Assembly: GCA_043782425.1 (NCBI GenBank) | Contig: JAYWAM010000155.1 | Location: forward strand, 1 to 15,607 | Length of the DNA stretch: 15,607 nt | Origin: JAYWAM01 sp043782425 | Lineage (GTDB): Bacteria; Pseudomonadota; Gammaproteobacteria; Burkholderiales; Usitatibacteraceae | Direction of reading: 5' to 3' | Part shown: positions 1-6,351 of the stretch, piece by piece | Layout of the letters: every line of letters begins with the position of its first letter | Position numbering within the stretch: position 1 is the stretch's first letter | Position numbers and translations under genes: made by a program | The notes under the pieces: generated by a model | What the model was told of the DNA's origin: nothing | The model's input: the letters and a program-made list of their open reading frames with translations, nothing else | Databases searched by the model: none

Positions 1-789
1 AACCTGCAAAGGTTCGCGACTGGTGGCGAGTATGGTTACCTCCTTGCATGCCCCCAGCAGCGCTTCGGCAAGCTTGGCGCAAGCTTCCAGCAGATGCTCA
101 CAGTTATCGAGGATGAGCAGCAACTCGCTTGACTTGAGCTGTCTTGCCAGAGCATCGGTAGGCGGTTTGCCGCTGGCTTCCTGCACCCCCAGTACCTGTG
201 CCACAGCGCTCGCGACCAATGCGGGATCAGTCAGAGGGGCCAGATCGACAAACCACACGCCATCGCGAAAGGTATCGGCCAGTTCGCGTGCGGCATGCAG
301 CGCGAGACGCGTCTTGCCGATGCCGCCGATGCCGACGAGGGTGAGAAGGCGCGCTCCGGGCAACAGCAGCCGGATGCGCGCCAACTCCTCTTCACGACCG
401 ATGAAGGAGGTGAGCGAGGCGGGGAGGTTCGAAGCCTTGCCCCCGTCAGCGGTGTCCTCAATAAAGGCAGTCTCGACAGCCGTGACCGGCCCGGCAAAAC
501 GATAACCGCGCTTGGCGAGGGTCTCTATCCAGCCCGCGCCGCCGGGTGCTTGAGCGAGGGCGCGCCTGAGCATGGTGATCTGCACGGCGAGGTTGCCTTC
601 CTCAACGATCACCCCCGGCCAGGCGATTTCCATGATGTCGGCCTTGCCGATGAATTCGCCTGCACGCGCGACCAGCGCGGCAAGCACCGCTACTGCGCGC
701 GCGCCTAGCGCCACCGGAACACCGTCGCGCATGAGCACGCCCGCAGCGGGGTCGAGGCGGAAGGGGCCGAGGTGATAGAGGGTGGTCAT
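1..789 (-). CDS. STAND regulator R1: winged helix plus NB-ARC ATPase (C-terminus off the left edge)
   Basis: The frame is open from an ATG at 789 to the window edge, giving 263 residues with no stop. Residues 3-102 form an OmpR/PhoB-type winged helix: LGPFRLDPAAG near the start, a recognition-helix segment at about 65-78, and WIETLAKRGYRFAG at the wing. Residues 126-263 begin an NB-ARC/STAND ATPase, with TSFIGRE at 127, Walker A GIGGIGKTR at 153-161, Walker B LLLILDNCEH at about 223-232 and ATSRE at 255-259. It aligns without gaps to the two other regulators in this window, which supports this start and predicts a missing C-terminal TPR sensor. No Shine-Dalgarno sequence precedes the ATG. It is divergent from the secreted-protein gene at 1240. 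The role inferred is an ATP-switched transcription activator. The family assignment is secure; the signal and targets are not known. Confidence 0.93.
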   Translation of the reverse strand, partial: MTTLYHLGPFRLDPAAGVLMRDGVPVALGARAVAVLAALVARAGEFIGKADIMEIAWPGVIVEEGNLAVQITMLRRALAQAPGGAGWIETLAKRGYRFAGPVTAVETAFIEDTADGGKASNLPASLTSFIGREEELARIRLLLPGARLLTLVGIGGIGKTRLALHAARELADTFRDGVWFVDLAPLTDPALVASAVAQVLGVQEASGKPPTDALARQLKSSELLLILDNCEHLLEACAKLAEALLGACKEVTILATSREPLQV

Positions 790-1007
790 AAGACGCGGTC
801 AGACTTCAAGGTAAAGCGCACAAAAAAACGTCATACCTGCCTAAGAAAAAAATCTAAGCCAAGCGTCGGCACGAAACCAGTTGTTATCACCTCATTCCTA
901 CCCCGATCAGGTCAAGGTCAAGCTTTGACGGAACAATGCAATACCGTTGTACAGCGACGCCTGCCATGATCTTTGCCGCTATATGCATAAGAGTCTGAAT
1001 GTGCAGC

Positions 1008-1020
1008 ATTTTAACCGATG
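1008..1020 (-). promoter_or_regulatory. Probable R1 promoter element (conserved 13-mer)
   Basis: The plus strand reads ATTTTAACCGATG. On the minus strand this is CATCGG-T-TAAAAT, and TAAAAT matches a sigma70 -10 in five of six positions. The identical 13-mer sits upstream of R3 (13481-13493), and a one-mismatch copy sits upstream of R2 (8980-8992). ATTCA follows 7-8 bases downstream in all three. No good -35 is visible, so the conserved CATCGG may be part of a recognition site. The leader to the R1 start would be about 210 nt. Confidence 0.5.
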
Positions 1021-1043
1021 CTGCCGTGCGAATGTGTGGGAAA

Positions 1044-1108
1044 TTAAGGAACATTTAAGAGATTTTAAGAGTTTCTTAAGGACTGCAAGCGCCGCGCTAT
1101 CCTAAGAT
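1044..1108 (+). promoter_or_regulatory. Phased TTAAG array and -10-like element upstream of the small secreted gene
   Basis: Four copies of TTAAG begin at 1044, 1055, 1065 and 1076, spaced 11, 10 and 11 bp, so all lie on one face of the helix. A -10-like TAAGAT at 1103-1108 begins 26 bp after the last TAA core. This places the last half-site where a -35 would be. Direct repeats of this spacing are the normal target of OmpR/PhoB-type winged helices, and the neighbouring divergent R1 has such a domain. Binding by R1 is inferred. Confidence 0.55.
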
Positions 1109-1179
1109 TTGCACCGTGTTCCGCGAAAAGGGGCATGAGTAATGTGGCCCGATTGGGAAAACAGGTAGCAAGGTGAATT

Positions 1180-1193
1180 GCGGAATCTTCCGC
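1180..1193 (+). other. Small inverted repeat in the 5' UTR of the 1240 gene
   Basis: GCGGAA and TTCCGC form a perfect 6-bp stem around a 2-base centre, 47 bases before the start codon. It may be an RNA hairpin or an operator. No match to a known riboswitch was recognised. Confidence 0.25.
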
Positions 1194-1239
1194 CCGTGAG
1201 TCGTCGGACATCGACTCGATTAGCACGAGGAGTACCAAC

Positions 1240-1548
1240 ATGAACAAACTGCTTGCAATACTTATGGCAATACAATTCAGCTCCGCCTTTGCAACACCAC
1301 AAACCGTTGACGACAGCGCTTGCGCTTATTACGGCGTCGATATCGCTTCCTTTGCAACCTGCGAGGGTAATAAGGTAGTCAAGCCGGCGCCTGAAGATAG
1401 GTCCAACCTCCCCGTTGGCAACAAAAACAATCCTGTTGCCGTAAAGAAAGATGCCATGCCGCGCGAAACGCACGCTATCGCAAAGGGGGATGCACAGAAA
1501 GTCGTGCAGCCGATTCCTGTGAAAGTCGATTCCATCTCGAGGCAATGA
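1240..1548 (+). CDS. Small secreted protein, QTVDDSAC family (copy A)
   Basis: This gene encodes 102 residues and I do not recognise a named family. Residues 1-18 are a Sec signal peptide (MNKLL, hydrophobic core, cleavage near AFA-TP). The mature N-terminus carries QTVDDSAC and DIASFATCEG, with cysteines at 28 and 41 that could form a disulfide. The rest is Lys/Pro/Val-rich and probably flexible. The start has a good ribosome binding site (cgaggag). The protein at 13773 shares residues 20-50 almost without change, including both cysteines at the same positions, and lies in the same place relative to another STAND regulator. That makes it a real family rather than a chance ORF. It is probably periplasmic or extracellular, and its function is unknown. 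Confidence 0.8.
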   Translation: MNKLLAILMAIQFSSAFATPQTVDDSACAYYGVDIASFATCEGNKVVKPAPEDRSNLPVGNKNNPVAVKKDAMPRETHAIAKGDAQKVVQPIPVKVDSISRQ

Positions 1549-1569
1549 TGATTTTTCATCAAAGCGGCC

Positions 1570-1768
1570 TGCCGCAGTTTGGCGCAGCGCTACGGATTTA
1601 TCAAGCGGAATTCGAGAGTTGCGTATTGATTGCTGACATATGCATACTGTCAGCGAAAATGGTGTTGGCTTCGAGTGTTTCGGTGGGCTTGTGAGCGCGG
1701 GTAACAACGCAGTACGCAACAATGGTTACTATACTTGCGACACCAGCACCACCATCGTTACGAAGTAA
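1570..1768 (+). pseudogene. Eroded C-terminal remnant of a beta-helix protein gene
   Basis: Reading backwards from the TAA at 1766-1768, the frame gives HTVSENGVGF, then VSAGNNAVRNN. This matches the C-terminal coils of the 3524 gene (NTISDNAYGF, then KSAGNNAVSNN). Upstream of about 1640 the matching frame changes: SCVLIAD in another frame corresponds to SSVLAVG in the intact paralogue. A frameshift and loss of the whole 5' part are therefore visible. No start codon or ribosome binding site fits. It lies directly behind the 1240 gene, so this locus once carried another beta-helix gene or received a recombined fragment of one. Confidence 0.7.
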
Positions 1769-2130
1769 GGTATGGGTACAATTTACTCACATGCGCGCTC
1801 TAGCGTGCATCCTATCCTGGCGTTCCCCTTCTCCAGGGGCGATGGAGAGGCGTTAAAGTGAGGTTTGCCGGATGACATTACCACACCGCCTTTGGTCTAC
1901 GCACACGGGAAGGGGATTACAACGGCGGCGCACGCTTCTCGAGGAAGGTGCCCATACTTTCAAGTGTGACAGGTTCTTTGAGCGCGATTCACCAGCCCCC
2001 ATGCGAGCGTCTGCTCCAATTCACCGGTAAAAATATTTGCGCCGCGCGTTAATAAAACACTAACGCGGTTCAGCGATAGTTATTCTTTATATTCCGTTAC
2101 CCGATTCCGGCAAATTCTTGCATAGGAAAT
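1769..2130. other. Intergenic stretch without a recognised gene
   Basis: No convincing coding sequence is visible between the beta-helix remnant and the next phased array. The stretch holds a perfect 7-bp inverted repeat (CGCGTTA at 2045-2051 and TAACGCG at 2061-2067). It also holds a plus-strand segment at 2022-2034 (CACCGGTAAAAAT) that resembles the minus-strand regulator promoter element CATCGGTTAAAAT. GGTTCTTT at about 1974 recalls the leaders near 8940 and 13441. These may be debris of a lost regulator promoter, but the evidence is weak. Confidence 0.35.
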
Positions 2131-2195
2131 TTACTCACTTTTAATAGTTTTTTAATAGTTTTTAAAGGACGGGGGATATTGCCTAACCCCAAAAT
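2131..2195 (+). promoter_or_regulatory. Phased TTTTAATAGTT array and -10-like element upstream of beta-helix gene A
   Basis: TTTTAATAGTT is repeated perfectly in tandem at 2139-2149 and 2150-2160. It is followed by TTTAAAGGAC at 2161 and preceded by a weaker TTACTC at 2131. The TAA cores begin at 2142, 2153 and 2163, with steps of 11 and 10 bp. CAAAAT at 2190-2195, within CCCAAAATTC, begins 27 bp after the last core and aligns with the TAAGAT of arrays 1 and 3. No regulator gene adjoins this array, so it may answer to R1 or another family member. Confidence 0.55.
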
Positions 2196-2297
2196 TCGTA
2201 CCGTAATGTTTGAAAAGAAGGTGCTTGGTGCATCACGCTCAGACTGGGGAAATTCCAGATTTGATATTGGCTTCACACTTACTTAGGAGAATAAGTC

Positions 2298-3311
2298 ATG
2301 GAACATCGTACCTTTTTACGTAGCGCGTTTGCCCTTACGGCACTATCGCTTCTTTCCGCCACGGCGCATGCCGGGCTATTTCGCTCATACATTTCGGTGG
2401 CGGGAAACGACGCCAACCCCTGCACCGTGCAACAGCCTTGCCGTTTACTTCCTGCAGCACTCGCCGCGGTCAACGACGGCGGCGAAATCTGGATGCTCGA
2501 TTCGGCCAACTACAACACCGGGACTGTCAGTATTACCAAATCGGTGAGCATCCTTGCGGTTCCCGGTGTGGTGGGGAGTGTGGTGGCCCAAGGAGGCAAT
2601 GCCATCGAGATCCCCACGGCGAGTGTCAATGTGTCGCTGCGTAATCTGGTGTTTGTTCCCGGACCGGCGGGGGGCGGCTTAAGCGGTATTTATATGTTCG
2701 GCTCAGGTGCCCAATTGACGGTCGAGGGGTGTCTGTTCGCCAACCTGCCGGGGGACGGCATCGCGGTTGTCGGGCTCTCGAAAGTGCGGGTAACCGACAC
2801 GATTATTCGAGGGAATACCTTACATGGTATGCAGCTTCTCAACGGCGTGAACGCCACCATCTCGCGCGCCACGATCAGCGGGAACGGCCAAGTCGGCATT
2901 CTGGTGGAGGAAAACACCGCTGGCAGCTTGACTGAAGCCAAAATCTCCGACTCAATAATAGACGGCAACAGCGCGGCGGTCGAGGCGCATTCGAACAACG
3001 CGACCGGCCAAGTGCTTGTTTCAGTCGATAGCAGCCAAATTGTAAATAATAGCGATGGTCTGTGGGCGTTTAACACGGCGGGGGCCTCTTTTCTATCGGC
3101 TACCCAAAATCTGATCTCGCGGAACACCTTTGGCATTGAGTCTCAGGGCGCGGGCGCACAGGTATGGGCGGCCGCCAACAGAGTAATCCAAAATAACGTC
3201 GGCATGGGCAATTATGCTGGTGGCCTGTTTGAATCCGATACCGGTAACAATTTGCGCCAGAACATCAACAATACAACCGGAACCATCTCTACCCCGGCTT
3301 CTTACTATTGA
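2298..3311 (+). CDS. Secreted right-handed parallel beta-helix protein A
   Basis: The protein has 337 residues. A Sec signal peptide spans residues 1-25 (cleavage near ATAHA-GLF). A conserved cap follows (residues 26-95): YISVAGNDANPC, PCRLLPAAL, DGGEIWMLDSANYN and ITKSV, with cysteines at 42 and 48. From about residue 100 to the end there are short coils rich in Asn, Gly, Val and Ile, with repeated ATISGNG and IIRGNT type turns. These are typical of pectate-lyase/NosD-like right-handed beta-helices. No catalytic residues could be assigned, so a binding or surface role is as likely as a carbohydrate-active one. The start has a strong ribosome binding site (taggaga). It is the first of two tandem paralogues and lies about 108 bp behind the -10-like element of array 2. 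Confidence 0.88.
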   Translation: MEHRTFLRSAFALTALSLLSATAHAGLFRSYISVAGNDANPCTVQQPCRLLPAALAAVNDGGEIWMLDSANYNTGTVSITKSVSILAVPGVVGSVVAQGGNAIEIPTASVNVSLRNLVFVPGPAGGGLSGIYMFGSGAQLTVEGCLFANLPGDGIAVVGLSKVRVTDTIIRGNTLHGMQLLNGVNATISRATISGNGQVGILVEENTAGSLTEAKISDSIIDGNSAAVEAHSNNATGQVLVSVDSSQIVNNSDGLWAFNTAGASFLSATQNLISRNTFGIESQGAGAQVWAAANRVIQNNVGMGNYAGGLFESDTGNNLRQNINNTTGTISTPASYY

Positions 3312-3329
3312 GGGAAGCAGATGCAGGCC

Positions 3330-3354
3330 GGGTTAGCCCGCAAGGGCGTAACCC
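3330..3354. repeat. REP-like hairpin
   Basis: GGGTTAGCCC and GGGCGTAACCC pair around a GCAA tetraloop with one bulged G. This is the shape of a repetitive extragenic palindrome. Part of it (gcaagggcgtaac) recurs at 3426-3438. It lies just behind beta-helix gene A and may stabilise or end its transcript. Confidence 0.55.
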
Positions 3355-3421
3355 AGCTTACAGAATAACAAGGAGTAATGGGGGACAAGTAAGGGGCCAC
3401 GTTTTCTCCTTCGCGGATGTG

Positions 3422-3488
3422 GCGCGCAAGGGCGTAACTCGGATGGAGAGGCAGCCACAGAGATGTCGGGTTACGCTGCGCTAATCCG
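3422..3488. repeat. Second REP-like segment between the beta-helix genes
   Basis: GCGCGCAAGGGCGTAACTC at 3422-3440 repeats the 3' arm of the hairpin at 3330. CGGGTTACGCTGCGCTAATCCG at 3467-3488 is another imperfect palindrome of the same GGGTTA-CGC type. Together they fill much of the 212-bp gap between the tandem beta-helix genes. No promoter or phased array is seen here, so the downstream gene may be co-transcribed. Confidence 0.45.
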
Positions 3489-3523
3489 ATGCTGTTCTTC
3501 AAACTCATTCGGGGGAGTTAGTC

Positions 3524-4546
3524 ATGACTCATCGCACCGTTTTGCGTAGCACATTTGCTTTTATAGTGATGTCGTTCCTTTCTGCCACGGCGCAGGCTGG
3601 GTTGTTCCGGTCTTACATTTCATCGACGGGCAACGACGCAAACCCATGTACCTTGCCACAGCCGTGCAGGCTGCTTCCGGCGGCGCTCACCGCGGTCAAC
3701 GACGGCGGAGAAATCTGGATGCTCGATTCGGCCAACTACAACACAGGGCCGGTCAACATTACCAAGTCGGTGACTATTCTCGCGGTTCCCGGCGTGCTGG
3801 GAAGTGTGCTGGCCAATGGAGGTAACGCGATCGATATCGCCACGGTGGGCGTCAAGGTCGCGCTACGCAACCTGGTGATCGTCCCCTTTTCGGGAGGGGG
3901 TGGCGCCAATGGCATCAATATGACCAACGGCGCTGCGCTTACGGTCGAGGGTTGCCTTTTTTCCAATTTGCCGGGAACCGGCATTATCGTGAGCACCGCA
4001 GCCGAGGCGCGCGTCACGGATACGACGATTCGCGACAACGTGGGCGGTGGCCTGGCGCTACAAAACGGGGCGAGCGCCACTGTTTCGCGCGCCACGATCA
4101 GTGGAAATGGCGGAAGTGGCGGCGCTGGTGTCTATGCCGATGGCAGTGTTGCCGGCACCGCGACGAGCGCCGACATCGCCGACTCGACAATCGATGGTGG
4201 CTTTAACGGAGTGTTCGCGTATTCGACCAACGCAACTGCTGTGGTGAGAGTCTCCGTCCGCGACAGTCGGGTTTATAGAAATACAGGGGATGGCGTGGGT
4301 GCGCGATCCGATGCCGGGGCTTCGGTCATCGTGTCGGCCAGTAACAACATGATTTCGAAGAACGGTATTGGAATCAGGTCACTTTACGCGGGCAGCAGCG
4401 TGTTGGCGGTCGGCAATACCATAAGCGACAACGCTTATGGTTTCCGGAATACCAGTGGTTTGTTGAAAAGCGCGGGCAACAACGCGGTAAGCAACAACAC
4501 CGTGGCGGATTCAAGCGGAACCATCACGCCAATCGCTTCGATGTGA
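3524..4546 (+). CDS. Secreted right-handed parallel beta-helix protein B
   Basis: The protein has 340 residues. The signal peptide (MTHRTVLRST, cleavage near ATAQA-GLF), the cap with cysteines 42 and 48, and DGGEIWMLDSANYN align without gaps to protein A over the first 90 residues. The coil region (about 100-335) shares the turn motifs (ATISGNG, SAGNNAVSNN) but differs much more and contains Gly-rich loops. The ribosome binding site is gggggag. It lies 212 bp behind A with no array of its own, suggesting one transcription unit. Its C-terminal coils are the closest match to the remnant at 1570-1768. The product is probably extracellular or surface-bound. The ligand or substrate is unknown. Confidence 0.88.
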   Translation: MTHRTVLRSTFAFIVMSFLSATAQAGLFRSYISSTGNDANPCTLPQPCRLLPAALTAVNDGGEIWMLDSANYNTGPVNITKSVTILAVPGVLGSVLANGGNAIDIATVGVKVALRNLVIVPFSGGGGANGINMTNGAALTVEGCLFSNLPGTGIIVSTAAEARVTDTTIRDNVGGGLALQNGASATVSRATISGNGGSGGAGVYADGSVAGTATSADIADSTIDGGFNGVFAYSTNATAVVRVSVRDSRVYRNTGDGVGARSDAGASVIVSASNNMISKNGIGIRSLYAGSSVLAVGNTISDNAYGFRNTSGLLKSAGNNAVSNNTVADSSGTITPIASM

Positions 4547-4633
4547 GGTGTCGCGCGCTATAAGGGACAGGCCACACCGTCTGGCAAGTCAATTCGAGCA
4601 TCGCATTTTTTTTGACTGGATCAGGAGAGTGAA

Positions 4634-5102
4634 ATGAACAAACTGCTTTTTGTTATGGCTGCAATACTGTTGCCATTCCACGCCTTTGCCGATGAAAGCG
4701 GCATACTCGATTAACACTCTGGCCTTGTCGCCAAGCAGAGCAAGTATCCCGTGGCCGAGACCATGGACCGCATAGAGGCAGCCGCCAAGGGCGTCGGCGC
4801 GCACATCTTCGCGCGCGTTGACTATCAGGAACTGTCAAAAAAGGTCAAGGTCGAAATCCGCCCCAACCAGTTGCTCATCTTCGGGCGCGGCGCGGGCGGC
4901 CCGTACATTATCAAGGAAGCGCCGCTCGCTGGCATCGACATTCCGTTCAAGGCGCTGGTCTGGGAAGACTCGCAGGGCAAGCTGGGTACACCACACCAAC
5001 GGGTCTTATCTCGGCATGCGCTACGCGGTGAAGGGTGCCAAGAAGTACGTCAAGAACATCGACGAAACCATCGAGAAAATCATGGCGGAAGCGCTTCAAT
5101 AA
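4634..5102 (+). pseudogene. DUF302 protein gene, inactivated by a stop and a frameshift
   Basis: An ATG at 4634 with a good ribosome binding site (caggaga) starts a signal peptide (MNKLLFVMAAILLPFHAFA). TAA at 4712-4714 then interrupts the frame at codon 27. The same frame continues as SGLVAKQSKYPVAETMDRIE, IRPNQLLIFG and GIDIPFKALVWEDSQGK, which is the DUF302 signature. At about 4979-4985 the reading frame must change: the family pattern resumes in another frame as SWVHHTNGSYLGMRY and runs to TAA at 5100-5102. The frameshift would be repaired by restoring two bases (GKVWV expected). Two separate lesions make an active gene unlikely. DUF302 is a widespread family of uncertain function. The MNKLL leader resembles those of the 1240 and 13773 genes. 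Confidence 0.85.
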
Positions 5103-5144
5103 GGAAAATGGAATGTGTACATCTCTAAAAATCCCTTTACTGTC

Positions 5145-5164
5145 ATTCCCGTGCAAACGGGAAT
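5145..5164. repeat. REP-like hairpin with GCAA loop
   Basis: ATTCCCGT and ACGGGAAT form a perfect 8-bp stem around GCAA, inside the GTCATTCCCG...CGGGAATCC context common to dispersed repeats of beta- and gammaproteobacteria. There is no T-tract, so an intrinsic terminator is unlikely. The rest of 5103-5328 shows nothing recognisable except the ribosome binding site of the next gene. Confidence 0.6.
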
Positions 5165-5328
5165 CCATTCCAACCATGAACTTGGATTATTAGAGGTGCC
5201 CATGTGTTGTCAAAATCAACCATGACTACCCCGATGGCACGGGATACGCGCCCCGTTCTTCACGATCAGTCAGCCTGCGCCATGAGTGCGGGATATGAGT
5301 CAAATTTAACTGAGGGAAGGTAACAACA

Positions 5329-6336
5329 ATGGGATCATTCCTCGATGTGCTCTCGAATGCCGAACTCGACAAGGTCAAGGCGCGCGCATCGCGTAGATCG
5401 CTCGTGGCGGGCGAACTGGTGTTTTCCGAAGGTGATGCAGCCGACTACATCTATTTCATCGAGTCGGGCTGCATCTCGATTTTTATCGAGAAATTCAACT
5501 CGCGCCAGGAAATTCAGACCCTGGGGGCGCGCGCATGCTTCGGCGAAATGGCGGTGTTCTTCAAGGACAAGCGCACCGCCTCAGCCTGCGCGCTGGACGA
5601 CTCGACCCTGCTGAGCATTCGCAAAGAGGTGTTTCTCGAACTGATGGAGAGCGAGCGCGCCATCGCCGACAAAATCCACCGTCTGCTCGCCAGACGCAAC
5701 GAGGAACTGGTGCTCAAAGAAAAGCTGATCGAAACCATGGGACTTCCCAGCCACCACCTGCACATAGGCATCAAGGGGGACCAATCGCTGCGCGAAACGG
5801 CTATATCACGCAAACGTTACCAGAGCGTGGTGGATGGCATTCTTCCCGAACTGATTCCTCATCTCGAAGAATTGCTTCTCAGGCGCTGCGTATTCCGTGT
5901 TTTCATTGGATTTAATAGCGGCGAAATCCGCATTTCCTCGCTCATGGATCCCTTCACCGAGGAGTTTCATCCGGCAAAACGTTTGCTCGACGATGGCTAT
6001 CTCGACCGGCATTTTTCGGTGATGGACTACACGAGCAAGGCGGCGATGGTGCGCAGCCTGTATGCGACGCTACAGGAGCGCACTTGTTTCAATACCATGC
6101 CAGCGGGGCTACAGGCCATCTTCGGCAACATTTACCGCAACTGGCTGCCGGTTCCCGAGCAGGATGTGGCGCGCACCATTCTCAACCTGCCTGCGCTGCG
6201 CAGCATCGAAAATTACTACGTGCGCAATGTCACCATCAGTACTATCCGCGACGCCATACACATGCAGTTCAACTGCGACGGGGCGCATATCGTCAGCTCA
6301 GATGACTATGCAAGGTTTCTCAGGGAGTATGTGTGA
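5329..6336 (+). CDS. Cyclic-nucleotide-binding-domain protein with an unrecognised C-terminal domain
   Basis: The protein has 335 residues. Residues 10-120 form a cNMP-binding fold of the CRP/FNR type: LVAGELVFSEGDAADYIYFIESG, then FGEMAVFF at 71-78 and RTASACA at 82-88, which corresponds to the phosphate-binding cassette. A helical linker with ARRNEELVLKEKLIE (about 124-138) follows. Residues 150-335 form a domain I do not recognise. No C-terminal helix-turn-helix is seen, so this is not a standard CRP-type regulator and more likely senses a ligand or charge state and signals to a partner. The start has agggaagg upstream. It is convergent with R2, with stop codons only 15 bp apart. A link to the STAND modules is possible but unproven. 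Confidence 0.82.
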   Translation: MGSFLDVLSNAELDKVKARASRRSLVAGELVFSEGDAADYIYFIESGCISIFIEKFNSRQEIQTLGARACFGEMAVFFKDKRTASACALDDSTLLSIRKEVFLELMESERAIADKIHRLLARRNEELVLKEKLIETMGLPSHHLHIGIKGDQSLRETAISRKRYQSVVDGILPELIPHLEELLLRRCVFRVFIGFNSGEIRISSLMDPFTEEFHPAKRLLDDGYLDRHFSVMDYTSKAAMVRSLYATLQERTCFNTMPAGLQAIFGNIYRNWLPVPEQDVARTILNLPALRSIENYYVRNVTISTIRDAIHMQFNCDGAHIVSSDDYARFLREYV

Positions 6337-6351
6337 CAGAGACAAGGTAGG

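Noticed and set aside
231..497. Minus-strand ORF at 231-497
   Set aside because: It is an alternative frame inside R1, whose own open frame has the Walker A motif here.
841..858. Two CTAAG sites in the R1 leader as a further array for autoregulation
   Set aside because: They are 13 bp apart, off helical phase, only two copies, and R2 and R3 leaders have no equivalent pair.
1640..1768. Independent 42-residue small gene
   Set aside because: No ribosome binding site, and the sequence matches the C-terminal coils of beta-helix protein B, so it is a remnant.
4606..4613. Eight-T run behind beta-helix gene B as an intrinsic terminator
   Set aside because: No stable GC-rich stem lies directly before it; only a 4-bp pairing more than 20 bases away.
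4751..5128. A 125-codon ORF starting with GTG as an intact DUF302 gene
   Set aside because: It lacks the signal peptide, starts inside the domain and leaves the family frame near 4980. The pseudogene reading explains all parts.
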